Assembly: GCF_014196535.1 (NCBI RefSeq)
Contig: NZ_JACIDU010000005.1
Coordinates: 80,225-144,224 of the forward strand
Direction of reading: 5' to 3'
Length of the DNA: 64,000 bases
Source of the DNA: Allorhizobium borbori
GTDB taxonomy: Bacteria; Pseudomonadota; Alphaproteobacteria; Rhizobiales; Rhizobiaceae
This document shows, one piece after another, positions 33,217 through 39,629 of this stretch (position 1 is the first letter of the stretch; every line of letters begins with the position of its first letter). The translations under genes and the position numbers were made by a program. The notes beneath the pieces are model-generated. The model saw only the letters and a list, made by a program, of their open reading frames with translations. It made no database searches and had not been told where the DNA came from.

Positions 33217-33239
33217 TGGAAATTTCAGAGAAATTTCCA
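33217..33239. promoter_or_regulatory. Operator-like perfect inverted repeat upstream of the CII-like gene
   Basis: TGGAAATTTC (33217-33226) and GAAATTTCCA (33230-33239) with a 3 bp spacer. It is AT-rich against a GC-rich background and lies 32 bp before the start at 33185, so a promoter with an overlapping operator is likely. It differs from the GGGA-type operators of the repressor. Confidence 0.6.
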
Positions 33240-33287
33240 ATCGTAACCAAAAGTGGAAAAACGTATGAAGGGCGGGAGTCCGCTAAA

Positions 33288-33434
33288 TCACGGAGGCCCG
33301 CATGAACTGCAAAAGAGAACAGCGCCGGAGTGCATCGGTTGACACCGAACCGACCCCGTTGCACCCCGGCGCACAGCGGGCGGCAGGGAGGAGACCGCGC
33401 CCGGCTGGAACTGAAACAGGAAACGCGCCACCAT
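33288..33434 (-). CDS. Possible small early protein
   Basis: A 48-codon frame starting with ATG at 33434, which overlaps the stop of the small membrane protein gene (TGATG). It ends with four Cys residues in CSSCGPP and nearby. Coupling to the gene before is its only real support, so it may not be made. Confidence 0.3.
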   Translation of the reverse strand: MVARFLFQFQPGAVSSLPPAVRRGATGSVRCQPMHSGAVLFCSSCGPP

Positions 33435-33580
33435 CAGCGGCACCTCAGAATGCGCCGCGAGCGCGTGCCGCGACGAAGCCGCAGGGCCAGCAGAGCGAAA
33501 AGCACCATGCCGCCCACGATGGCGAACACGAAATACGCAATGATCAACAGGAGAGCCGCGGCAACGAGGTTTGCAGTCAT
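33434..33580 (-). CDS. Small single-span membrane protein
   Basis: A 48-residue protein, MTANLVAAALLLIIAYFVFA then IVGGMVLFALLALRLRRG, giving one long or two short membrane helices and a basic, Arg-rich tail. Its ATG overlaps the stop of the gene at 33577-33858 (ATGA). Small early membrane proteins in temperate phages often act in superinfection exclusion or inhibit host functions; this is inference. Confidence 0.6.
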   Translation of the reverse strand: MTANLVAAALLLIIAYFVFAIVGGMVLFALLALRLRRGTRSRRILRCR

Positions 33581-33858
33581 TCCGAAATTGCCCTTTCCAG
33601 GTTCTCGAACATGGCATCAAACCGCTCGGCGGTAAGCGGACGCATCACCCCTTCCGGCCACTCACAACCATCCGGCCAATGTTCATCCAGCCACAGAATG
33701 GCGCGCTCCAAACGTCGCGCGCCTACATCCTTGCCCGCCCGCAGCGCTTTCAAGCGCTTCCCATCACTGAATAACTGACTGGATAGCGTTGCTTCTGCGA
33801 TGCCGACATGGCCGCAGTAGGTATCCACCAGAGCAAAGAGAGCGTTCAACGTGTTCAT
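33577..33858 (-). CDS. Cro-position DNA-binding-type protein
   Basis: A 93-residue helical protein divergent from the repressor gene, in the place of cro. The stretch ATLSSQLFSDGKRLKALRAG followed by RRLERAILWLDEHWP is common in small proteins next to rhizobial prophage repressors and looks like a helix-turn-helix. It is the first gene of the leftward early operon, just beyond the operators at 33873-33906. It is probably the counter-repressor, though this is inferred from place. Confidence 0.6.
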   Translation of the reverse strand: MNTLNALFALVDTYCGHVGIAEATLSSQLFSDGKRLKALRAGKDVGARRLERAILWLDEHWPDGCEWPEGVMRPLTAERFDAMFENLERAISE

Positions 33859-33872
33859 GGTCGGTAACATGA

Positions 33873-33941
33873 GGGATATTTCCCTCATTGACAAGGGAAA
33901 TGTCCCTCTCGCGGTCAGAAACCAGCCAAGGGATAATTCCC
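33873..33941. promoter_or_regulatory. Repressor operator cluster (three sites) between cro-position gene and cI
   Basis: Three 12 bp near-palindromes of the form GGGA(4 nt)TCCC: GGGATATTTCCC at 33873-33884, GGGAAATGTCCC at 33895-33906 and GGGATAATTCCC at 33930-33941. The last ends 2 bp before the cI start codon, so it probably gives autoregulation. TTGACA at 33888-33893 lies between the first two. Two more copies occur at 34651-34691. Confidence 0.85.
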
Positions 33942-33943
33942 GT

Positions 33944-34561
33944 ATGGAAAAATCCGCTACCGCTGCAATCTTGTCGCGCATCGAAAAACGCCGGAAAGCC
34001 CTGAAACTTTCCGCGAGGAAGATTTCCATTGCCGCAGGTTATGGGCCTGATCTGATTCGCGACTGGCGCGGGCCGAAGTCACCGCAACCCCGCCTAGATT
34101 CATTGGAAGCCGTCGCTCGCGTTCTCGGCGTGACGGCTGGATGGCTTGCATTTGGGGAGGACGGTGAAGCGCCTGAAGCGAAAACAGTTCCCGTCATCTC
34201 ATGGGTTGCTGCTGGTAGCTTCACAGACGCTTTTCCGTATGGCGACGTTGAAGATGCTCGCCGAATTCCGACAGATATCGACCACTCAGACCACTGTTTT
34301 GCCCTTGAAGTTCATGGCGACAGCATGGACTTGATCGCGCCGGATCGCTCAATCATCATCGTTGATCCGACCAGTCGGGAACTCCTTTCGAAGAAATATT
34401 ATGTGTTCCGCCAGGGCGATGAAGTGACGTTCAAGCAGTTCCTTTCGAACCCGGATCGGCTGCACCCGTTCTCATCGAACCGCGATCATGAAGCCATGCC
34501 GGTAACGGAAGAAACATCCGTAGTGGGCCGGGTTATCCGCGTGATAGTGGACGTTTCATAA
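33944..34561 (+). CDS. S24 (LexA/CI-type) prophage repressor
   Basis: A 205-residue repressor. Residues 5-70 form a helix-turn-helix (ILSRIEKRRKALKLSARKIS, then AAGYGPDLIRDW). Residues 90-205 form the S24 peptidase-like domain: a likely Ala-Gly cleavage site in SWVAAGSF near 94, catalytic Ser in VHGDSMD near 127, and Lys in EVTFKQF near 165. It would keep the phage dormant and be inactivated by RecA during DNA damage. It is flanked by two clusters of the same operator motif. ATG at 33944 puts the HTH at the N terminus. Confidence 0.9.
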   Translation: MEKSATAAILSRIEKRRKALKLSARKISIAAGYGPDLIRDWRGPKSPQPRLDSLEAVARVLGVTAGWLAFGEDGEAPEAKTVPVISWVAAGSFTDAFPYGDVEDARRIPTDIDHSDHCFALEVHGDSMDLIAPDRSIIIVDPTSRELLSKKYYVFRQGDEVTFKQFLSNPDRLHPFSSNRDHEAMPVTEETSVVGRVIRVIVDVS

Positions 34562-34650
34562 CTCCAAAAAATTACCATTGATTGCGCGAGCAATTTGGTA
34601 ATGCACGAATCATTCGTGCATACCGGCTGACCTCGTCAGATACGCGATGC

Positions 34651-34698
34651 GGGAAATATCCCTTTATTGGCGTTGACAAGGGATATTTCCCGCATAAT
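34651..34698 (+). promoter_or_regulatory. Second repressor operator pair and promoter of the rightward early operon
   Basis: GGGAAATATCCC at 34651-34662 and GGGATATTTCCC at 34680-34691 match the operators upstream of cI. TTGACA at 34673-34678 lies between them and CATAAT at 34693-34698 follows, a plausible if short-spaced promoter. The first gene of the rightward operon starts at 34732. Confidence 0.8.
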
Positions 34699-34731
34699 GA
34701 TGGCGACGCATCCAACCCGGAGAACGTCACC

Positions 34732-34917
34732 ATGCACAAGACCAACCAGAAAGCCGACGACAAGATCATTCGCGACATGGCCGATACCATGCGCCGCTAT
34801 GGCGAAGGCATGCCGCGCGAAACGCTGCTGCTGCACTTCACCCAGGAAGAGGTTTCCCGCTTCGAAACGAAGGCCCGCGATCTGGCCATGCAGCTCTCCA
34901 GCCGCGCCGCCGCCTGA
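34732..34917 (+). CDS. First gene of the rightward early operon, unknown
   Basis: A 61-residue charged, helical protein (ADDKIIRDMADTMRRYGEGM, then LHFTQEEVSRFE). It is the first gene after the operator pair, so it would be made early on induction. ATG at 34732 follows GGAGAACGTCACC. The HFTQEEV phrase recalls short HTH proteins, but no family is clear. Confidence 0.6.
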   Translation: MHKTNQKADDKIIRDMADTMRRYGEGMPRETLLLHFTQEEVSRFETKARDLAMQLSSRAAA

Positions 34918-34994
34918 TCCGCTTCCGTGTCTGGCCCGCCTGCAAGGGGCCAGCATCGGAAACGGATGATCGTTTCACGAAGAAAGGACACCCC

Positions 34995-35432
34995 ATGACA
35001 ACCACCATCACCGTCAAGGCAAATCACGGCTGGCCCGTGCTTGTCTCGCTCCTGAACCCCGAAACTGGCGACCCCTACCAGCCCGCCACGCGCATCGAGC
35101 CGGACCAGGAGCGTATTTATCACGCCACCGGCACGACGGACGTGCACATTCATGAAGTGCAGCCCGACGAATGCGTCCATAGCCGCCCCTATTTTGAATA
35201 TTCGTTGGGTGAAATCGTTAAGTTCGATGGCTCTAGCCGTCGTGGTCGCGTCATTGGCCGCACTGAAATGATCGGCAGCGCCGCCAGCTATTACGTTCGC
35301 CACTTCAACACCTTCGGCGATATCCAGAAGGACTGGTTTTCCGCCCACGATCTGGCCCACGTTGATGGCAAAGACTCGCGCGATACCGTCGATATGACGG
35401 AGAAGGTTTCAACCTTTCCCGACGCTGCCTGA
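34995..35432 (+). CDS. Early phage protein of unknown function
   Basis: A 145-residue protein, beta-rich at the N terminus (ITVKANHGWPVLVSLL; RIYHATGTTDVHIHEVQP), then a middle part with YSLGEIVKFDGSSRRGRVIG that looks like an SH3-like or Tudor-like barrel. An AAGAAAGGAC ribosome site precedes the ATG. No function assigned. Confidence 0.6.
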   Translation: MTTTITVKANHGWPVLVSLLNPETGDPYQPATRIEPDQERIYHATGTTDVHIHEVQPDECVHSRPYFEYSLGEIVKFDGSSRRGRVIGRTEMIGSAASYYVRHFNTFGDIQKDWFSAHDLAHVDGKDSRDTVDMTEKVSTFPDAA

Positions 35433-35505
35433 TCCGCGATCCGTTCCGGCTTCTGCCCTGACCGCATGCGGGGCAGTTGCCCGAACGGATGAAGGAACAC
35501 CGAAC

Positions 35506-35691
35506 ATGACCAGCACCAACGCGGGCCACCGGGAAAACCGGAACGCCGCCACCAATTATCGCGTCCATTTTGTAGGCGGGGCCACCGTCACCCTCAAGGC
35601 GGCCAATCATCTTAAGGCCGAACAGGACGCCATTCGCCTGCATGCTGGCATGGTGCGCAAGGTCGTATTTCTGGGAAAGGCCGGACAATGA
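35506..35691 (+). CDS. Small early phage protein
   Basis: A 61-residue basic protein with YRVHFVGGATVTLKAANHLK and a C-terminal helix. Its stop overlaps the start of the next gene (ATGA). Function unknown. Confidence 0.6.
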   Translation: MTSTNAGHRENRNAATNYRVHFVGGATVTLKAANHLKAEQDAIRLHAGMVRKVVFLGKAGQ

Positions 35692-36068
35692 ACGACGAAC
35701 CGAAATCAACAGGCGCACGCCGTCGCCGCGCGGCCTATCGCCTAGGCGTCGAGGCAGGCCGTCGCACCGGCCAGATCGAGGCCATCAACAAGCTGGCCGA
35801 GGTTGCAAGCGCCGTCGCCTTTCAGGCCGGAGAACCCGCAAACGAAATCGCAGGCCTGATCCTGTCCGGCATCGCCACCAAACCCGCGCTGATAGAGCGC
35901 TTCATGGCCGAGGGTTCGGAACTCATCATAGACGGCACGCTCATCCCGACCTTCGCCGGCATTCAGGGCACCCTCACCTATCGCGCCCTGAACGGCGAAA
36001 TCGTCCATCCGGATGAACGTCGAAACCGCCTGCCCCGCGCGGCAACAAAATCGGAAGCCAGCAAATGA
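35688..36068 (+). CDS. Early phage protein, Ala/Arg-rich
   Basis: A 126-residue protein with a basic N terminus (GARRRRAAYRLGVEAGRRTG), a helical centre and an Arg-rich C terminus, so nucleic-acid binding is possible. It overlaps both neighbours by 4 bp. Not recognised. Confidence 0.6.
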   Translation: MNDEPKSTGARRRRAAYRLGVEAGRRTGQIEAINKLAEVASAVAFQAGEPANEIAGLILSGIATKPALIERFMAEGSELIIDGTLIPTFAGIQGTLTYRALNGEIVHPDERRNRLPRAATKSEASK

Positions 36069-36547
36069 CCAGCGCCGTCACCAAATATCTGCCATCCGCT
36101 TGGCTGGACGAAATGAACCCGGAACCGCAGGCCGACCCGACCGCCTTCCTGAATAAATGTGCAGAGCCGGGATACTACCTCATGGAACCGGTTGACGACC
36201 CCGAAGATTGGGACAGCACCGCCTACCATGTACAACTCCAGCCCGGCCAGGTCGTGCCCTTTCTCGCGCACCGGCAATACGGAATGCACATCATGACCGT
36301 GGCCGAGGATGGCAGCGCCGACGCGCCAACCGTGCCCGCTGACGCCAATTGCTTTTGCATCGGACTGGATTGGGAAGACACGTTTTCCGAGAGCATTGCA
36401 GAACTCGCCAAACACTGCACAGAAGACGACTTAGGTCAGGATGGCGTTGCCATTCAGGCATGGTTCTGGAGCGACACCGAAACCCATTTCCGCCTTGTCG
36501 AACAGGATGGAAATGCAGTTTTCGAACCATGCGCGGGGCCGAACTGA
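36065..36547 (+). CDS. Acidic early phage protein
   Basis: A 160-residue, strongly acidic protein with many Asp, Glu, Pro and Trp residues (EDWDSTAYHVQLQPGQVV; WFWSDTETHFRLVEQDG). Strong acidity is common in DNA-mimic anti-restriction proteins, but also in other phage proteins, so this is only a possibility. It overlaps the previous gene by 4 bp. Confidence 0.6.
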   Translation: MTSAVTKYLPSAWLDEMNPEPQADPTAFLNKCAEPGYYLMEPVDDPEDWDSTAYHVQLQPGQVVPFLAHRQYGMHIMTVAEDGSADAPTVPADANCFCIGLDWEDTFSESIAELAKHCTEDDLGQDGVAIQAWFWSDTETHFRLVEQDGNAVFEPCAGPN

Positions 36548-36549
36548 CC

Positions 36550-36876
36550 ATGACGAAAAAAACGAAAGACGAATGGAAGTTCGGGATTGTCTATGCCGGC
36601 ATCGAAATCGATTGCCAGCGCGGCTTTGCCAGACAGCACGTCAAGAGCATTGGGTTTGCCGCATTTTGCAAAACCGAAGACGACTTTGCTGCCGCGATAA
36701 CGACAGCGGTCAATGAGTTTAGCAGCGCAACTGTCATCGATCTGACCGACCCCAAGAAAGTTGCGGCAATGCTCCAGGCCGGCTGGATGGCTGCGAGCCG
36801 CTCTATTCCATCCTCACCGCCGCAAATAGATGCCCCGTGCCGCGATTTGATAGAAATAAAGGAACAAGGCGAATGA
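36550..36876 (+). CDS. Early phage protein, unknown
   Basis: A 108-residue mixed alpha/beta protein (EWKFGIVYAGIEIDCQRGFA; AAAITTAVNEFSSATVIDLT). It starts two bases after the previous gene stops and overlaps the next start by 4 bp. No motif seen. Confidence 0.6.
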   Translation: MTKKTKDEWKFGIVYAGIEIDCQRGFARQHVKSIGFAAFCKTEDDFAAAITTAVNEFSSATVIDLTDPKKVAAMLQAGWMAASRSIPSSPPQIDAPCRDLIEIKEQGE

Positions 36877-37469
36877 CCATCACCCTTTGGAAGCCTGAAC
36901 CGAACACCATCACGCACCAGGCGCTTGGCAAGCTGGCCGAGGAAGCCGCCGAACTGGCAAAGACCTGCATTCGCGCGCTCATTCAGGGGCTGGACGAAAC
37001 CAACCCGGCCACCGGCAAGACCAACCGCGAAGAGATCGCGGACGAGATTGCGGATGTAACCGCCGCAACCATCTTTGTCTATGATGTCACCGGCATTGAC
37101 TACGATACCAACCGCGCCCGCGCAAAGCTGGAAGGCTTCAGGGAATGGACCGCCTTGCTGCATGCGGATGCGGAGGCAATCGCCGCGAATAGCTTCGATA
37201 AGGCTGACTGGTTTTATCGTGCTATGGACCCCGACGACAGCGGACAGACGCCGCACGAAGCCATTTCGAAATCATGCTTCGGGCACTTCACCGTTTGCGA
37301 AATTGCCAGCTCATTCACTGGCCCGACGCGATACGGCTTCACTGCCCCCATTCCCGAAAGCGACGAAGACGAGTTCCTGCATTTCGAAACCGAGGCCGAG
37401 GCCATCGCCGCCGCCAAAGAGCGCGCCGAGCTGCTGGACCAGATCGCCGCAAGTGAGGCCGAGGACTGA
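36873..37469 (+). CDS. MazG-like nucleotide pyrophosphohydrolase
   Basis: A 198-residue protein. Residues 18-75 match the MazG/all-alpha NTP pyrophosphohydrolase fold: LGKLAEEAAELAKTCIRAL with the EExxE-like metal helix, and NREEIADEIADVTAATIF with the second acidic helix (E-x-x-D). Phage MazG enzymes clean up or rebalance nucleotides and may lower (p)ppGpp. The C-terminal half (residues 110-198) is unrelated and acidic, perhaps a separate module. ATG at 36873 overlaps the gene before. Confidence 0.78.
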   Translation: MTITLWKPEPNTITHQALGKLAEEAAELAKTCIRALIQGLDETNPATGKTNREEIADEIADVTAATIFVYDVTGIDYDTNRARAKLEGFREWTALLHADAEAIAANSFDKADWFYRAMDPDDSGQTPHEAISKSCFGHFTVCEIASSFTGPTRYGFTAPIPESDEDEFLHFETEAEAIAAAKERAELLDQIAASEAED

Positions 37470-37471
37470 CC

Positions 37472-38233
37472 ATGACCACCAACCCGCTAGACCCTCACAC
37501 CCTTGACCGCCTTGTTTCATGGCTGGAGCCTTGGGGCGAGAACACGCCCCACAAGGAAGCCGCTGACGCCATCAAGGCACTACGCGAGCGCGTTGCACAG
37601 CTTGAGCACACGGCCCATTACCAGACCCTCAAACTGACGCTTGACACCAGCGCCCTGAAACTACCGACCACCGAACAGCTTGTGGCCCAGCTCCAGACCG
37701 ACCGCACGACACACAGCGTCCCCATGTTCGGCCCCTACGGCTACCTTTGCGGTCACGTCTGCCTTGACGAAGAACACCACAGTTACGAGCAAGACCCCAT
37801 CACCCCGACCGATGAATATTGGTCGATCCCGCTTTTTACCATGGCCCCGCCACCGGCACCAGGCCGCTACCCTGCCCCGACCGCCAACATGGCCGTGGCA
37901 CTTGCCGCAATAGCTGCCGAGCGCCGCCGCCAGATCGAGGAAGAAGGCTTCACCGCCGAGCATGATGACAAGTACACGAGCGGCGCACTCTCACTTGCTG
38001 CCGCCTGCTATTGCTTGGATGCTGACATGGCGGATGACGGCCCTGAAATCCGCTTTGCCGCCGCTGATATCTGGCCGTGGCCCGATCATTGGTGGAAGCC
38101 AAGCGCCGACCCCCGCGTCAACCTTATCAAAGCCGGAGCGCTGATCGTGGCCGAGCTGGAGCGCCTCGCAAGAGCCGAGGCCGTCGAGCTGTTTGCATGG
38201 TGCAAGGAGGCCGCAAAGGATGCGAGTTCTTGA
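37472..38233 (+). CDS. Phage protein with Ea22-like / dATP-binding-type C-terminal domain
   Basis: A 253-residue protein. The N-terminal 60 residues contain a short helical repeat (AADAIKALRERVAQLEHTA). Residues 145-245 match a phage domain with IAAERRRQIEEEGFTAEHDD, then YTSGALSLAAACYCL, WPW...WWKP, and NLIKAGALIVAELERL. This domain is common at the C terminus of phage proteins of the Ea22/DUF551 kind, with unknown activity. It starts two bases after the MazG-like stop. Confidence 0.7.
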   Translation: MTTNPLDPHTLDRLVSWLEPWGENTPHKEAADAIKALRERVAQLEHTAHYQTLKLTLDTSALKLPTTEQLVAQLQTDRTTHSVPMFGPYGYLCGHVCLDEEHHSYEQDPITPTDEYWSIPLFTMAPPPAPGRYPAPTANMAVALAAIAAERRRQIEEEGFTAEHDDKYTSGALSLAAACYCLDADMADDGPEIRFAAADIWPWPDHWWKPSADPRVNLIKAGALIVAELERLARAEAVELFAWCKEAAKDASS

Positions 38234-38432
38234 GAAATCCAGAGGCTATTTTAGGGGAACCCACAAGGGCGCGACCATCGAGATAGAGCGCACCACTCTC
38301 TTCCTACCCCATCGATTTTACATCACCGTGACATGGAAGGATGGCGGAAAACTCTATGATGGCTTCGCGCCTCCGGAAATAACAACGATGCGCGAAGCCA
38401 AACGCGACGCCATTCGCGGGGCCTGCCTGTGA
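38220..38432 (+). CDS. Small early protein at the end of the rightward operon
   Basis: A 70-residue basic protein (KGATIEIERTTLFLPHRFYI; YDGFAPPEITTMREAKRDAI). It overlaps the gene before it by 14 bp. ATG at 38220 follows GCAAGGAGGCC, a strong ribosome site inside the previous gene. Confidence 0.6.
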   Translation: MRVLEKSRGYFRGTHKGATIEIERTTLFLPHRFYITVTWKDGGKLYDGFAPPEITTMREAKRDAIRGACL

Positions 38433-38621
38433 TGAAGATCGCATAAACGGCCTTATGACTCAGACCGATCGCGCCCAGGGCACGCCAAAGCCGCGCGGTT
38501 ATGGTCAACAGAAAGTAAATGCGTTGCCTTGCAGAATCGGACAAGAGTCCCGCAAACTTCACAAGACCCGACTCATTTGCATCCACAACGAGGTTTTTGA
38601 CCACCAAAGGGCACGAACGAA

Positions 38622-38653
38622 AAAACCCCGCCGGTTGGCGCCGGCAGGGTTTT
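38622..38653 (+). terminator. Intrinsic terminator of the rightward early operon
   Basis: Arms AAAACCCCGCCGG and CCGGCAGGGTTTT pair at 12 of 13 positions around a 6 nt loop, ending in a T-run. It separates the early operon from rep. Confidence 0.85.
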
Positions 38654-38722
38654 GGACTTAGCAGCGCTGTCTTCGACAACACCCTGAGAAAGTGATTCGA
38701 AGATAGTCCACAGATTTTCAAT

Positions 38723-38756
38723 CCGCAAGAGTCAACCTCTTGCGGGAACGATGATT
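38723..38756 (+). promoter_or_regulatory. Attenuator-like hairpin in the rep leader
   Basis: CCGCAAGAG (38723-38731) and CTCTTGCGG (38737-38745) form a perfect 9 bp stem with loop TCAAC, followed after a few bases by TTTTTT. It lies 56 bp before the rep start at 38802. In low-copy plasmids such hairpins often stop transcription of rep when a counter-transcript binds. The counter-transcript is not shown. Confidence 0.55.
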
Positions 38757-38801
38757 TTTTGCCTGCGAGTCCCTGCCCGTCCAACAGAAGGACGAAGGAC
38801 A

Positions 38802-39533
38802 ATGTTTTCCATTGGTGCACTGGCACTCAAGGCGACGGGCAAGCGCACGGGCGCACCCATCCACCGCTATTCAAAGCCGCTTGGAAAATGCGAAGCGGGC
38901 TTCTGGAGGCGCGTGGATAAGCGCGAAGTCTGGAAGATCGTAGACGCCGCCGAGGCCTACGACCTCGCCAACAAGGCCCCCGGCGCACGCAAAGGCCCGC
39001 TTGGCAGCATCGCAATCAAGGTGCTGAAGGCACTGGCCCGCTTTGTCGATTACCGCACGGGCCGCCTCGATCCGTCGCTCGATACGATCATGCACCATGC
39101 GCGTTGCTCGCGTGACAGCGCCGTGCGCGCGCTCGACGCCTTGCGCCGTCACGGCTTCGTGGATTGGCTTCGCCGCTTTGTGCCGGCCGAGACAGCGCCG
39201 GGCGAGAAAGGCCCGCAGGTGAAGCAGGCAAGCAACGCCTACCGCCTTTCCTTGCCCGCCCGCGCTATGGCGCTGCTGACCCGCCACAAGCGCGCCCCTG
39301 CCCCCGTCCCGGTGGACGAGGAAGAGCGCCAGGCCGAGAAGGCACGGCAGGAGGAGGACTTTACCGGCCTCTCAGGCAAGACGGACGCGGAGCTGCTCCA
39401 GATGACGCACAGCATCGACCAGGTTGCCGCCGCATCGGCCCGCACTGAAATCAGGCTTCGCAGTCTTCGGAAGAAACGCGAGTCTGATTATCAAACTGAA
39501 TCCGCCCCCAATCTTATTTATTATATGGAATGA
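38802..39533 (+). CDS. Plasmid replication initiator-type protein (helix-turn-helix)
   Basis: A 243-residue protein. Residues 50-120 form a winged helix with the recognition region LDPSLDTIMHHARCSRDSAV then RALDALRRHGFVDWLRR, as in the replication initiators of small alphaproteobacterial plasmids and phage-plasmids. The C terminus is a charged helix (DEEERQAEKARQEEDFTGLS). It is alone, after a terminator and an attenuator-like hairpin. ATG at 38802 follows GAAGGACGAAGG; an upstream ATG at 38751 lies in the T-run of the attenuator and is less likely. A role in replication is inferred from domain and context. Confidence 0.75.
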   Translation: MFSIGALALKATGKRTGAPIHRYSKPLGKCEAGFWRRVDKREVWKIVDAAEAYDLANKAPGARKGPLGSIAIKVLKALARFVDYRTGRLDPSLDTIMHHARCSRDSAVRALDALRRHGFVDWLRRFVPAETAPGEKGPQVKQASNAYRLSLPARAMALLTRHKRAPAPVPVDEEERQAEKARQEEDFTGLSGKTDAELLQMTHSIDQVAAASARTEIRLRSLRKKRESDYQTESAPNLIYYME

Positions 39534-39573
39534 GAAGCGGACGCCGCTGTTCGGGCCTCTGACGAGGCCCTGC
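39534..39573 (+). other. Hairpin at the transposon junction after rep
   Basis: GGGCCTC (39553-39559) and GAGGCCC (39564-39570) form a perfect stem around TGAC, 20 bp after the rep stop. The Tn3 element inserted at its foot, sharing the target bases CCTGC (39569-39573). It may be part of the rep terminator; no T-run remains here. Confidence 0.5.
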
Positions 39574-39611
39574 GGGGTCAGAACAAGAGCAGTCCGAAAT
39601 CGTACGCTAAG
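39574..39611. repeat. Left terminal inverted repeat of the Tn3 element
   Basis: 38 bp, starts GGGGTCAGAACAAGAGCAGT. Pairs with 42752-42789 with one mismatch at position 7. Confidence 0.95.
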
Positions 39612-39629
39612 GACGAACGGAATGAGAAC

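Larger units (their letters stand above)
38433..38801. other. Intergenic region upstream of rep with terminator and attenuator-like hairpin
   Basis: No gene of convincing composition. It holds the terminator of the early operon (38622-38653) and, close to rep, a perfect hairpin (38723-38745) followed by a T-run. A weak DnaA-box-like sequence AGTCCACAG lies at 38705-38713. The region is a likely place for rep control elements and perhaps the origin. Confidence 0.55.
97..39573. mobile_element. Integrated phage-plasmid (HK97-type siphophage with rep/par, no integrase)
   Basis: This 39.5 kb block lies between two directly repeated Tn3-family copies and starts and ends with the same pentamer CCTGC. 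It holds full head, tail, packaging and lysis modules, an S24 repressor with operators, early operons on both strands, a replication initiator at its right end and a ParA-type partition pair at its left end. No tyrosine or serine integrase and no att-like repeat was found. If circularised through the CCTGC repeat, rep (38802-39533) would sit about 0.5 kb from parA (457-1140). The structure suggests a free circular phage-plasmid that fused with the host replicon by Tn3 cointegration, or by recombination between two Tn3 copies. Confidence 0.85.

Noticed and set aside
33302-33778. A 158-codon rightward frame in the immunity region
   Set aside because: It opposes three coupled leftward frames, is very rich in Arg/Pro/Ala and has no ribosome site or motif.
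97-39573. Ordinary integrated prophage with att sites
   Set aside because: No integrase or excisionase was seen and no att-type repeat other than the Tn3 ends and their 5 bp target repeat. Rep and par genes fit a phage-plasmid better.
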